Shown here: positions 52,201 to 61,100 of the stretch, in pieces
Layout: every line of letters starts with the position of its first letter
Numbering within the stretch: position 1 is the stretch's first letter
NCBI GenBank assembly: GCA_907163375.1
Contig: CAJQUW010005272.1
Location: 62,001-126,000, forward strand
Length of the DNA: 64,000 nt
Source of the DNA: Prostheceraeus crozeri
Taxonomy: Eukaryota > Platyhelminthes > Polycladida > Euryleptidae
Direction of reading: 5' to 3'
The notes under the pieces: generated by a model
Database searches by the model: none
Told to the model about the DNA's origin: nothing
The model's input: only the letters and a program-made list of their open reading frames with translations
Position numbers and translations under genes: made by a program

Positions 52201-55200
52201 TACACTCTTGGCTGATCACGTTCTACAAAGTCAATAAGAAATTTTGGATGACTCCACCTATTCCAGTTTCTTGCGTCATGTTAAACAAAACAAGCAGTGA
52301 AACGTTTATTGAGTACCCATACCTGAGGCTGATCTCAGCAAGTGTTGTCCAAATTCGTAGAAATGCAAAACATGTCGTCTGAGCATCCAAAATGATTTAT
52401 GATGATTCAGAACATGTTTAATGAGAAATTTGACATGTGAATTCAGCTGCAGATGGTCGATAATAGAGCTTGCCTTCATTAAATGTGGCTACAGTTGTCT
52501 TTGAGCCGAACAGAAGTCGGTAAAAACACCGTGAAGAATTTAAGAGAAATAGAAATACAAGAATTTTCTTTTTCATTTTATAGATTCTCAACTTCGCTGA
52601 TCGCAGAGACGACAAAACCTTCTTCTTTTACAATGATCTGGGAACATTTTCAAATGCTCCACATCTCCGTCTAGCGGCCTTTGAAGACCAACTGAAGATC
52701 ACAGATGAAATCTACGCGCGTCCAACTCTGAATAACGACGGTATTCGGTGAGTGTGGAATATTGCAGGGGAATGAACGCTTCAACTGATATTCTTCCATC
52801 GACAGCTATCTGCGGATTCCCTGTCCAGCTGAACAATTCTTCAATGGTGAACAAGTCGATGATTTTGTGGAACTGTTTAAGGTGAGAAAGTTTTACATCG
52901 ATGAATTCTTTCAAAGGAGTACGTGTCATTGATTTGCCACATATCTAGTGATATCAGTCACAATCAAGATAGTTCTATATTAGAATAATTAAGAAAATCA
53001 ATCAGCGAAACTAAGAGTTCCTTCTTCTAGATGACGGTTTCCAAAGTGTGGGGCGCGACGCAACCCTGTGGGAACGAATCTTGCGAAAAACTGGCGGATG
53101 TCAGCTGCAGAATGTCATGCTACAGTTCAGTCATATTTGCGGCATATTCGCTGGCGAAGTTCGCCGGCGACAATTCGCGCTCTATATGCCACCTTTTACT
53201 TTTGACTTTCTCTCTTCTTTTCTTTAGTAATCCGCCTATACAGCCGAGGCTCTATTTTCTCCCTCACCTCCTCACCATCACCCACATATGGCTGATCTAC
53301 CTAAGAAATAAGTGCAGACTATCATTTTTTGACAATGATAAGAATATAGAGAATCCGCTTATATCAATTTTCATAATATCTCTTGACATTCAATAATTTA
53401 CAACAATGACAAATATTTGAATGATATCATAGTATTTACTGCGACATTTATGGAAGATAAATACTTTTTTTAGTTTAAGCCTTTGTGAATTAAAAAAGAT
53501 CCGTTTTTATCAGATCAGACTGAGTATACAATATATTTTCATGTGAAGGTAATATACGAACATTACTACTTACCACTAATTAGTTGCTACAATATCCACG
53601 ATTTCGGCGGTTGGCAAAAATCAGCTCGCATTAGTAAACAAAAATATCTACCAGCTAATTATAGCAACTTTCTCGCCAACTGTCGTTTTTTAATTTTACA
53701 CATTTTTTTGGATAGATGATGACCATTTTCGTATGCGGAGATAGTTTTTGCACGAAAATGAACCTTTAAAAAAATTATCCACAAAATCGATACCTCGCCA
53801 GATAATCTGTTGATATTAGCCAAATGCGTTCCCACAGGGAGTGGCTTCTGCCAAGACTGCTTCACTTATTCTATGACCTGGTGTTGGAGAAATGCGCAGT
53901 AGAGCGCTAGAGGCAGTCATTGATGCCAGCTATGCCTGTGCGCACGCAGAAGAATTCCCTTCTGTCACTGCGTGCGCTCTTCGAATCCTTGTTCGATTTG
54001 CACCTACATATTTGTGCGAAATGAGATTCTCTTGTCTCGTGTATCTGAAATACAAATTCCGCAACTGCCTCAATGTTTCTTCAGATCTTCGGTTGCAACT
54101 TTCTTCGAGGACGCCTGATTTTGGAAAGCTGTCCAAACAGGCTCATTTTCCTCATTGAGGCGCAATTTTTCTGTACGAACGTTTTAAAGCTCTATTGCTG
54201 CTTTCTTTTCATTCACCTTGTACACTTTTGTTAGATACAGCGTCCGAGATGATAATTTGTCGTAAATTTAGGAACAATTATGAGTGTGTGGTAAATTATG
54301 ATCAATACCGATAACTGAACATCAGAATTTACGTCGTGTAGCGTCGACAAGTTTATAGTGCAGCGCGAGGCAGTAGTTAATAATTTCAGGGGGGCGAAAA
54401 AATTTGAAGACAAATTCGACACAACGGTTGTGAAAACTTTCCAGGGATATATAGAAAAGGAAACGAAGTACATGACAAGGAAGTACCACAATCAACAAAT
54501 TAACTATAAATCTGTTCCAGAGCCCTTCCCCCTTTATGCTAGACCTTATTTCCTTCGTTTTTACCTGAGGATAGTTAACGGATGTTAACTGAAATTAATT
54601 GTTAGAAATAACATAAAGAAAATAAAACCACCATCTTTCAATATTGGATCTTTCGCACTACATTCAAAACTATCAAGTCAAAATCAAAAATATTTTCCAA
54701 GCTGGGCACATATGGGATGAAAGAACTTCGTCGACTGCTGTTTCGGCTGTAGGGAATGATGGTACTTTGTGACTGGCGATGTAAAGGAGGAATTAAGCAA
54801 TACACGCAAATCGTGCTCAATCACTGAGTTGAAACATTATAGACCTGCTTCAGTTGAGACCGACCGAGTAATAGCTTTAAGGAACGAAGCGCACACAGGC
54901 GGTGAGACCTCGAATTGTAAATTCACTAAGATGAACACTAAGGATCTTAAGATCAGTCGCAGCGCAGATTTTTGGTGTCAAAGCTGTTTGATAAGTTCTT
55001 GATATGGGCATCCGAGGAAGTTTGCAACTGAAGACCAACTTCCCGTGACCAATTCAAGATGTTCTTGCTTTCAAAGACACAGGATTCTCTGCTGTTCTTA
55101 AAAGCAAGTCTTTTATTGTGCGACCGTCTCCGCATTGGGTCATTGTGATCCTCGATTAAGGGCATTCAGTTGACCAAAGACAAGGTTGAACAAAGGACGA

Positions 55201-58075
55201 CCCATTAAGAACCCTTGAGGAACTACGCATGACAGACGCCCTTGTCTGATGATGATATTCTGAATTTTAACCCTCTCTTCGAGATTGTGCAGGTAACTTC
55301 AAGTGCACTGGAGGAAAAGTAAAGTTCGTTTCCATCAGAGTATTTTTGGTGACAGACTTTATTACAGACTCCATTTCATTTACATTAAAGTTGATATCAG
55401 AATAGGCTGACATGCTAATCTTCTCTGTTTAATCCAATCACTCACTAAATTATTTTATGCCGTGGTGCTAAAATCAAGAAACAAAATATCGATGGGCGAT
55501 GATCATAGCGCGCAAATATCAGTCACTCTTCCACAGAATTAGACGTTGACTGAGAGGCTTCAACAATCTAATTTTGTGTACTCCTCAATTCCAGGACATG
55601 GGTTCGTCTTTCTTCAACGAGGAATCAAATAACCCGGTGCTCATCTTCAACTGTCGAACCGGAGTCGGTCTGACCAACGTTGCGATGGTGATGGCGTGCA
55701 TCATGTTGGCTCATCGGACCCGTGCCAGTTGTATCAGTAGTTGTATCAGCAATAAGTAAGTGCTTATTAGCATCATCAAAAATGACTCGTTCCAAAGTGC
55801 ATGGGAGAACAATATGCATGATAATCCTGCAGAAAATGACAACAGCAAAGTCCTATCAGAATCTCAGGCAGCTCCTTCACGCAATTAGTTAAGGAAATGA
55901 AAAGGAATGAAATTGAGGAATTTACTGCTTTGACCGGTAATCAAAGTTTTGGATGAATTCTGCTGGCAAACTCTGTGTCTCAACCACAGCATTTATAAAT
56001 CTTTGTGAAGTGCAATTTCACATTGTAGTCAAAATCTCACACTCGTTGCAACTTTCTGGTAACCATTGCGATTTACTTGATAGCGAAATTTAAAAACATC
56101 TGCCGCAGAATTAGACAGGTCGTCTCTTCTTCTGCTTGACTAGAAAGGAAACATTGGAACACGTAACGTTAATGAAATGGCACAATCTGCTGACTAAATA
56201 CCATAGAAATGGAACAATGAGCAGCCAGTTCAAAAAATAAAAATGGCAAATGGTGCGAAGTTTCCGTGACTGTTATCAACCGGATCACAGAGCAAAGAGA
56301 CAGGCGATATCAAGTTCTACAGTGAAATTAGTGAACATTTTTTCGTGCCCCTGCTATATTTTTTGATAATGATCGGAGTACCCAACATTATCGAGAAAAC
56401 CTTTGCGCAATGATCTGAATTCTTCGAATCTGAAGGAGTTGTGACGAACGGAGCATTTTGAGGGAATTCACAGCACTCCGCAAGCGGCGTACGACTATTT
56501 TTCCTGTCTCTGTAAGGCATTAAAAAATTCTCTTTGCCCACTTAGTAAGTTTCTGCATGTGCCATGTGTTTGAATCAGTTTTCACTTCTTCATTCTTCTT
56601 CAATCAGTTGGCATCTGCGTTTCGGTCACTTTTGCTTCATAAGTATGTCTGTATCTTCTCCTGCATGCTCAACCGATCTCATTACCTTCATTTCGACACC
56701 AATGCGAAGCCTTCCGCTACTTGAACTGCAAGACAAATAATGAGTCCTTAATGTTTATACGGAAACCAAACATCTGCATCTTCTGTGTGCAGATGTCGGC
56801 TCTCGCATGTAATGCAGTTCCGAAGGTAAACCAGAGACTGTCTGAAACCCTCCCCACACCAGGTGAAGTGGCGATACCAGTATATCGTCGGCATCTCCTG
56901 CGAATCAATCTGCTTTCTCCGATAGTCTCCCAAAACCACGTGTATATTAGAGGCATACACGATTGGCAGTAACTCGAATCCAGGACTGATTAGGTTTCAA
57001 ATTATCATCGGGTAGTGGTTCGCGTTCAGGTTAGCGAACTGGCTACCTTTCGCGTTTCAAATGCATTAATTTGAAATGTCTAACTTCTACGTATCTTGTT
57101 CGTGATTTCTGACGATAATCATGTAGCCATAAAGATAGCAGAGCATCAGTTCGCTTTGGCATAGAGTAGAGAGATGCTCTCAGACTTGAGTTTCCTTTGA
57201 AGCCGCATGCGCTGCATTTCATCCTGCAAAAACTCATCGGAACATGTCGGCAGCAAGTATACAATGATGTAGTTGACCAGGTAACGGGATATCATCATTC
57301 TGAGAAATTTATGCAAGGTAATTAAAACTCCCCTTTTCAGTTTAGGCCAATATAATCAAGTTAAAATTAAAAGTATCGAAGACAGGCCTTCGGCGTCCAG
57401 CGCCTTCAACGGTCGATGTTTGGATGGCCGCCATGATACAGACCCACTGATTAAAATAGAGATTCTGGAGCATTTCATGCTCAGAACAACAGAAATTGGA
57501 CGATCAACACCAGCCAACTTCTCAGTGTGCCTTAATGTTCCCGTCTGCGTGTCATGTGGTACACACCTGGTACTGAATAATAATCCCTGTAGTACATCTG
57601 TTATTCTTATCAATGCATGGTTTCCAGTTTAATGGTAAGAACAAGCGAGTAGGTCATTTTCAATCATGATAGTTTCAAATAGTAGCATAGCTTGTTTAAG
57701 ATACGAGGGAGATAATTTTCAAATGTGTAAAATTCTTTTATAATTCAGATTCTTGCAGCGTGTCTGTTTGAATAAACCGTCTTCCACATTGTCTTCAAGC
57801 CATCAATCACAAACTATTTTGACATTATTTCATTGACAAAAATTCCTTTCATCCTTTATTATCAGCAATAACCAAGCAAAGTACACCACATATCTGTTTG
57901 AAATATCATCATAGCACTTGAAATCACGTAGATGACTTCGTGCTCATGACAAAATTCTAACTGAACTGAAACTCAATCTTAACCATTCTTCAACAGGGTC
58001 CTTGCTGGAGGAGATCTCCGAGTAATAGAGCGGTTGGCACATAGTCTACCCCAAGGCAACATGATGAAAAGGCAG
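31138..58075 (+). CDS. PALD1: Paladin (PALD1) orthologue, 5' half, eight exons
   Basis: Coding segments 31138-31228, 33345-33496, 43579-43758, 47195-47359, 52584-52747, 52806-52881, 55595-55755 and 57997-58075 join in phase to 356 codons, all with AG/GT borders. Vertebrate paladin is about 850-860 residues, so the second half lies off the right edge. Paladin has two tandem phosphatase-like domains, is membrane- or endosome-associated, and has been reported as a phosphoinositide phosphatase and regulator of receptor signalling. Diagnostic matches to recalled human PALD1: NxVAPxxI..NC.EEFQ, YxLVRDV, NFRQ....xVxGMGQPS, PVLF....DFxSYT, and C.xGVG.TN. At the first CX5R motif this protein has C296-RTGVG-L302: leucine replaces the catalytic arginine. 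Introns range from 58 bp to 10.1 kb and hold many transposons. Confidence 0.93.
31229..33344. other. PALD1 intron 1
   Basis: 2.1 kb. A somewhat GC-richer stretch at about 32570-32780 has no recognised identity and may be an old SINE-like repeat. Nothing else identified. Confidence 0.6.
33345..33496 (+). CDS. PALD1: PALD1 exon 2
   Basis: Bounded by TTCCAG and GTGAGAAC; 152 nt, enters in phase 1 and leaves in phase 0. Encodes NNVAPIIIKNCREEFQNL and GRLADHMPEHPLLK, matching the conserved paladin N-terminal segment NKVAPVVI..NCKEEFQ and GRLSDNTPEHYL as I recall it from vertebrates. Confidence 0.93.
33497..34789. other. PALD1 intron 2, part before the satellite
   Basis: AT-rich, with a short AT palindromic patch around 33585-33645 (TTATAATTCAATTATATTC). 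No gene seen. Confidence 0.5.
34790..37400. repeat. 31/32-bp satellite with higher-order structure, about 2.6 kb
   Basis: About 80 units in PALD1 intron 2. Three main unit types: A, CTTTCCAATGCCATCAATCA then ATTAATTGCTG (31 bp); B, CTTTCCAATGCCATCTAATC then AATTAAGTCCTA (32 bp); C, TTTTCCTAATGCCATCAATC then AATTGATTGCA (31 bp). They alternate in repeating B-C-A blocks from about 35.6 to 37.4 kb. The left edge (34.8-35.3 kb) has a related 34-36-bp form with ATGACAAAAATCAATTACGC. Nearly every unit carries CCAAT and ATCAATCA words. Short open frames here are repeat by-products. Confidence 0.95.
37401..40260. other. PALD1 intron 2, no recognisable feature
   Basis: AT-rich intron sequence. A small GC-rich patch near 38110-38230 is unidentified. 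Confidence 0.45.
40261..40336. mobile_element. GC-rich hAT-end-like remnant
   Basis: Begins CAGGGGTCCGACCCC and ends GCTGCGCCCCTG, with an internal inverted pair GGGGTCCGACCCC / GGGGGTCCGGACCCCC. The right end read inward, CAGGGGCGCAGCATCTAGGG, is typical of hAT termini. No matching flanking duplication was found, so this is probably a deletion remnant. Confidence 0.45.
40402..40429 (+). ncRNA. Hammerhead-like motif, third copy
   Basis: TTGAGAA, then a small stem GTC/GAC or CGTC/GACG around TGAG, then GAAACGCG. It shares the UUGANAA-stem-GAAACGCG layout with the two Penelope-associated motifs at 18.8 and 20.5 kb. Probably the decayed terminus of another Penelope-like element; no coding remnant lies beside it. 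Confidence 0.4.
40715..41618 (+). mobile_element. 5'-truncated CR1-type LINE, 3' end
   Basis: Sense-strand remnant of the same lineage as the LINE at 7.9-11.9 kb. Starts near SPFVDDGFKIPSD (a changed YADD region, about 40745). The open part 40967-41518 holds SILGVTITSDLSWNSHVCNL, YSAYIRSPLEYVCPIFVGL, ESIDKRAHRIIYGNK and a Cys-rich CRCCKGELKKRRHEL. It ends with (CTTA)n at 41601-41618. The region before 40967 contains stops. The 183-codon C-terminal stretch is intact. It lies in PALD1 intron 2 in the gene's orientation. Confidence 0.9.
41619..42945. other. PALD1 intron 2, no recognisable feature
   Basis: AT-rich. No supported gene or repeat. Confidence 0.4.
42946..43425. mobile_element. MITE-like element, copy 1
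   Basis: Left end CACAGAAATCC, right end GGATTTCTATG (inverted match). Internal ACATGCGTTGTCATGACGAC is shared with 46885-46915 of copy 2. No coding capacity. Boundaries are approximate. Confidence 0.6.
43579..43758 (+). CDS. PALD1: PALD1 exon 3
   Basis: Bounded by ATTGCAG and GTGAGTCA; exactly 60 codons, phase 0 on both sides. Encodes GQYILVRDVVEDDD, VPNFRQAKNQFPVYGMGQPS and ending NEGFQ. The NFRQ...GMGQPS motif is the paladin signature in the N-terminal phosphatase domain. Confidence 0.95.
43841..43882. mobile_element. Mini-remnant of the GC-rich hAT family
   Basis: GGATGGAACCGGCCGCCGGC and CCCCGGCCGCTTCCAACC face each other within 42 bp. The ends resemble both ends of the complete element at 44111-45119 with the interior missing. 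Extensive internal deletion is the likely explanation. Confidence 0.5.
44111..45119. mobile_element. hAT-type element with 8-bp duplication TCGTGCAG
   Basis: 1009 bp. The left end is CAGGGTTGGGACCGGCC and the right end read inward is CAGGGTTGGAATCGGCC. TCGTGCAG flanks both sides exactly (44103-44110 and 45120-45127), an 8-bp target-site duplication. The first 240 bp are GC-rich with roughly 30-bp internal repeats of CCGGCCGGTCCGAGGCCGG. The interior has modest open frames on both strands but no recognisable transposase, so it is probably non-autonomous. Confidence 0.85.
45128..46819. other. PALD1 intron 3, no recognisable feature
   Basis: Mostly AT-rich. The short open frames have no recognised motifs. 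Confidence 0.4.
46820..47132. mobile_element. MITE-like element, copy 2
   Basis: 313 bp with inverted ends ACCATAGAAATCCGACT (46820) and AGTCGGATTTCTATGGT (ending 47132). Shares its interior with copy 1. Ends 62 bp before PALD1 exon 4. No reading frame of note. Confidence 0.75.
47195..47359 (+). CDS. PALD1: PALD1 exon 4
   Basis: Bounded by CCTTGCAG and GTGAGTTA; 55 codons, phase 0 to phase 0. Encodes NIVVFNLRSDPVLFSVNDHD then FMSYTIRHQD and ending FEDNLRQE, aligning with vertebrate VIFCVREEPVLF...DFVSYTPR...ELAIRKE. Confidence 0.95.
47815..48285. repeat. Dispersed repeat R2, copy B
   Basis: Second copy of the repeat at 20975-21440, same orientation. The mariner at 48501 lies just to its right. 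Confidence 0.8.
48501..49811 (-). mobile_element. mariner transposon, apparently complete
   Basis: 1311 bp flanked by TA on both sides (48499-48500 and 49812-49813). Terminal inverted repeats CGAGGGGTGATTGAAAAGTT then CGCGGCC differ at one base between the two ends over 27 bp (A/T inside GATTGA-AAGTT). It contains one uninterrupted transposase on the minus strand. It lies in PALD1 intron 4, antisense to the gene. Confidence 0.96.
48566..49612 (-). CDS. mariner transposase, DD34D, uninterrupted
   Basis: 348 codons from MDHVSNRAVIRYLGLKG, the usual mariner length of about 345; four open upstream codons lack an ATG. It performs cut-and-paste transposition into TA sites. N-terminal half: two helix-turn-helix motifs, including the RESLEDDPRCGIPV linker and the WVPRLLTPENK motif at the start of the catalytic half. 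Catalytic residues: D in TMDETWVHHY, D in LFYQDNAPAHTS, and D in YSPDLAPSDF with 34 residues between the second and third. The sequence shows no stop or frameshift. Intact coding plus near-identical ends suggest a young insertion, and mariners are known for transfer between distant species. Confidence 0.96.
   Translation of the reverse strand: MDHVSNRAVIRYLGLKGLTPMEIHDDMVGTLGEKAPSYTTVKKWASEFKQGRESLEDDPRCGIPVTVSTEDVIDYVQNIILDDRRTTLKIAFELKISQERVHNIIHHELGMNKVSAQWVPRLLTPENKRALFLISRDNLALFVRDPENFIDRFITMDETWVHHYQPESKEQSKQWKHPGSPTPRKDKVTRSAGKVMASIFWDSKGVLLLDFLETVRTITGEYYAHLLQQLRVQIKIKRRGKLTKGVLFYQDNAPAHTSATAMSAIQGCGFDIISHPPYSPDLAPSDFHLFPKMKLELSGQHFASNSDVMKAVEEYLDSKDSHFYEQGVRAVQHRWAKCVDCRGDYVEK
49900..50967. 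mobile_element. hAT-type element with 8-bp duplication GGGGCAAG
   Basis: 1068 bp. The left end is CAGAGTGGCGTC and the right end read inward is CAGTGGCGTCGCGTGCGCCC. Both continue into AGGCCTTC. GGGGCAAG flanks exactly at 49892-49899 and 50968-50975. No transposase is recognised inside, so non-autonomous. A truncated relative of the left end sits at 7739-7810. It lies 88 bp from the mariner. Confidence 0.85.
50976..52583. other. PALD1 intron 4, right part
   Basis: AT-rich. No supported gene, no repeat recognised. Confidence 0.45.
52584..52747 (+). CDS. PALD1: PALD1 exon 5
   Basis: Bounded by TTTATAG and GTGAGTGT; 164 nt, leaves in phase 2 (CG of an arginine codon). Encodes ILNFADRRDDKTFFFYNDLG and ITDEIYARPTLNNDGI, aligning with the vertebrate IHDFA...VYHN and VTEEVYKRP segments. 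Confidence 0.93.
52806..52881 (+). CDS. PALD1: PALD1 exon 6
   Basis: A 76-nt exon after a 58-bp intron, bounded by ATCGACAG and GTGAGAAA. It completes the split arginine and encodes YLRIPCPAEQFFNGEQVDDF then VELFK, matching vertebrate YHRLPLPEQGSPLEAQLDAF. Confidence 0.92.
52882..53891. other. PALD1 intron 6, left part
   Basis: Nothing recognised. The 121-codon open frame at 53031-53396 is low complexity towards its end and has no motif. Confidence 0.4.
53892..54157 (+). pseudogene. hAT transposase C-terminal dimerisation region, fragment
   Basis: 88 uninterrupted codons ending in a natural stop. The motif TYLCEMRFSCLVYLKYKFRN then CLNVSSDLRLQLSS and a final HFPH matches the hAT C-terminal signature (TYLCE.GFSAL...IKTKYRN.L....DLRL.LS...P), found in ZBED5/FAM200-like and related hAT transposases. 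The preceding FPSVTACALRILVRF corresponds to the region just before it. The zinc finger and catalytic core are absent upstream, so this is a remnant of a plain DNA transposon in PALD1 intron 6. It is a possible relative of the non-autonomous hAT elements nearby. Confidence 0.8.
54158..55594. other. PALD1 intron 6, right part
   Basis: No gene or repeat recognised. AT-rich. Confidence 0.4.
55595..55755 (+). CDS. PALD1: PALD1 exon 7, first CX5R motif with Arg replaced by Leu
   Basis: Bounded by ATTCCAG and GTAAGTGC; 161 nt, leaves in phase 2. Encodes NNPVLIFNCRTGVGLTNVAM and MACIMLAHRTRASC. The P-loop of the first phosphatase domain is C-RTGVG-L, against CQMGVGR in vertebrates. The catalytic cysteine remains, but the arginine codon position reads CTG (CGG would be Arg). 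If real, domain 1 would lack phosphate-binding arginine and be a pseudophosphatase. Confidence 0.93.
55756..57996. other. PALD1 intron 7, possible decayed repeats
   Basis: The stretches 56720-56970 and 57360-57630 have open frames in both strands with balanced composition, which may be antisense shadows of a decayed retroelement. 57043-57264 minus has a faint THAP-like pattern. None is firm enough to name. Confidence 0.35.
57997..58075 (+). CDS. PALD1: PALD1 exon 8
   Basis: Bounded by TTCAACAG and GTACGTAC; 79 nt, completes a split lysine codon and leaves in phase 0. Encodes VLAGGDLRVIERLAHSLPQG then NMMKRQ, matching the vertebrate FQVIQSFLRMVPQGRRM helix after the P-loop. The gene continues past the window through an intron containing the 34-bp minisatellite. 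Confidence 0.88.
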
Positions 58076-58144
58076 GTACGTACATATGTGGAATAGAAAG
58101 ATGACAAAATGTAGAGGCAAATCTGAATATGAGTTTGCAAAACG

Positions 58145-61100
58145 GACAGGCAGGTGTGGTGTAGGAGTTGGGAGGAAGGACATGCAGGTGTGGTGTAGGA
58201 GTTGGGAGGAAGGACAGGCAGGTGTGGTGTAGGGGTTGGGAGGAAGGACATGCAGGTGTGGTGTAGGGGTTGGAAGGAAGGACAGGCAGGTGTGGTGTAG
58301 GGGTTGGGAAGAAGGACAGATTGGTGTGGTGTAGGGGTTGGGAGGAAGGACAGGCATGTGTGCTGTAGAGGTTGGGAGGAAGGACAGCAGGTGTGGTGCA
58401 GGGGTTGGGTGGAAGGACAGGCAGGTGTGGTGTAGGGGTTGGGAGGAAGGACAGGCAGGTGTGGTGTAGGGGTTGGGAGGAAGGACAGGCAGGTGTGGTG
58501 TAGGGGTTGGGAGGAAGGACAGGCAGGTGTGGTGTAGGGGTTGGGAGGAAGGACACGCAGGTGTGGTGTAGGGGTTGGGAGGAAGGACAGGCAGGTGTGG
58601 TGTAGGAGTTGGGAGGAAGGACAGGCAGGTGTGGTGTAGGAGTTGGGAGGAAGGACAGGCAGGTGTGGTGTAGGGGTTGGGAGGAAGGACAGCAGGTGTG
58701 GTGTAGGGGTTGGGAGGAAGGACAGGCAGGTGTGGTGTAGGGGTTGGGAGGAAGGACAGGCAGGTGTGGTGTAGGGGTTGGGAGGAAGGACAGGCAGGTG
58801 TGGTATAGGAGTTGGGAGGAAGGACAGGCAGGTGTGGTGTAGGAGTTGGGAGGAAGGACAGATTGGTGTGGTGTAGGGGTTGGGAGGAAGGACAGACAGG
58901 TGTGGTGTAGGAGTTGGGATAAAGGACAGATTGGTGTGGTGTAGGGGTTGGGAGGAAGGACACGCAGGTGTGGTGTAGGGGTTGGGAAGACGGACAGGCA
59001 GGTGTGGTGTAGGGGTTGGGAGGAAGGACAGATTGGTGTGGTGCAGGGGTTGGGAAGAAGGACAGATTGGTGTGGTGTAGGGGTTGGGAGGAAGGACAAG
59101 CAGGTGCGGTGTAGGATTTGGGAGGAAGAACAGATTGGTGTGGTGTAGGGGTTGGGAGGAAGGACAGGCAGGTGTGGTGTAGGGGTTGGGAAGAAGGACA
59201 GATTGGTGTGGTGTAGGGGTTGGGAGGAAGGACAGGCAGGTGTGGTGTAGGGGTTGGGAGGAAGGACAGGCAGGTGTGGTGTAGGGGTTGGGAGGAAGGA
59301 CAGGCAGGTGTGGTGTAGGAGTTGGGAGGAAGGACAGGCAGGTGTGGTGTAGGGGTTGGGAGGAAGGACAGGCAGGTGTGGTGTAGGGGTTGGGAGGAAG
59401 GACAGGCAGGTGTGGTGTAGGGGTTGGGAGGAAGGACAGGCAGGTGTGGTGTAGGGGTTGGGAGGAAGGACAGATTGGTGTGGTGTAGGGGTTGGGAGGA
59501 AGGACAGGCAGGTGTGGTGTAGGGGTTGGGAGGAAGGACAGGCAGGTGTGGTGTAGGGGTTGGGAGGAAGGACAGACAGGTGTGGTGTAGGGGTTGGGAG
59601 GAAGGACAGGCAGGTGTGGTGTAGGGGTTGGGAGGAAGGACATGCAGGTGTGGTGTAGGGGTTGGGAGGAAGGACAGGCAGGTGTGGTGTAGGAGTTGGG
59701 AGGAAGGACAGGCAGGTGTGGTGTAGGGGTTGGGAGGAAGGACAGGCAGGTGTGGTGTAGGAGTTGGGAGGAAGGACAGGCAGGTGTGGTGTAGGGGTTG
59801 GGAGGAAGGACAGGCAGGTGTGGTGTAGGAGTTGGGAGGAGGGACAGATTGGTGTGGTGTAGGGGTTGTGAGGAAGGACAGGCAGGTGTGGTGTAGGGGT
59901 TGGCAGGAAGGACAGATTGGTGTGGTGTAGGGGTTGGGAGGAAGGACAGGCAGCAGGTGTGGTGTAGGGGTTGGGAGGAAGGACAGGCAGGTGTGGTGTA
60001 GGGGTTGGGAGGAAGGACATGCAGGTGTGGTGTAGGGGTTGGGAGGAAGGACAGGCAGGTGTGGTGTAGGGGTTGGGAGGAAGGACAGGCAGGTGTGGTG
60101 TAGGGGTTTGGAGGAAGGACGGGCAGGTGTGGTGTAGGGGTTGGGAGGAAGGACAGGCAGGTGTGGTGTAGGAGTTGGGAGGAAGGACAGGCAAGTGTGG
60201 TGTAGGGGTTGGGAGGAAGGACATGCAGGTGTGGTGTAGGGGTTGGGAGGAAGGACAGACAGGTGTGGTGGAGGGGTTGGGAGGAATGACGGGCAGGTGT
60301 GGTGTAGGGGTTTGGAGGAAGAACAGGCAGGTGTGGTGTAGGGGTTGGGAGGAAGGACAGGCAGGTGTGGTGTAGGGGTTGGGAGGAAGGACGGGCAGGT
60401 GTGGTGTAGGAGTTGGGAGGAAGGACAGGCAGGTGTGGTGTAGGAGTTGGGGTGTGGTGTAGGGGTTGGGAGGAAGGACAGGCAGCAGGTGTGATGTAAG
60501 AGTTGGGAGGAAGGACAAGTAGGTGTGGTGTAGAAGTTGGGAAGAAGGACAGGCAGGTGTGGTGTAGGGGTTGGGAGGAAAGACAGGCAGGTGTGGTGTA
60601 GGGGTTGGGAGGAAAGACAGATTGGTGTGTTGTAGGGGTTGGCAGGAAGGAAAGACAGGTGTGGTGTAGGGGTTGGGAGGAAGGACATGCAGGTGTGGTG
60701 TAGGGGTTGGGAGGAAGGACAGACAGGTGTGGTGTAGGGGTTGGGAGGAAGGTCAGGCAGGTGTGGTGTAGGGGTTGGGAGGAAGGACGGGCAGGTGTGG
60801 TGTAGGAGTTGGGAGGAAGGACAGCCAGGTGTGGTGTAGGGGTTGGGAGGAAGGACAGGCAGGTGTGGTGTAGGGGTTGGGAGGAAGGACGGGCAGGTGT
60901 GGTGTAGGGGTTGGGAGGAAGGACAGGCAGGTGTGGTGTAGGGGTTGGGAGGAAGGACATGCAGGTGCGGTGTAGGGGTTGGGAGGAAGGAGAGATTGAT
61001 GTGGTGTAGGGGTTGGCAGGAAGGACAGGCAGGTGTGGTGTAGGGGTTGGGTTGAAGGACAGGCAGCAGGTGTGGTGTAGGGTTTCGGAGGAAGGACAGG

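Noticed and set aside
57043-57264. Faint THAP-like pattern on the minus strand (KCSACGFKGN, LLSLWLHDYR)
   Set aside because: Only part of the spacing fits, the second zinc-binding pair is not visible, and the cysteine pattern is wrong by two residues.
57356-57632. Open frames on both strands near the end of PALD1 intron 7
   Set aside because: Composition looks protein-like, but I could not assign a family or choose a strand. A direct splice from exon 7 to exon 8 in phase needs no exon here.
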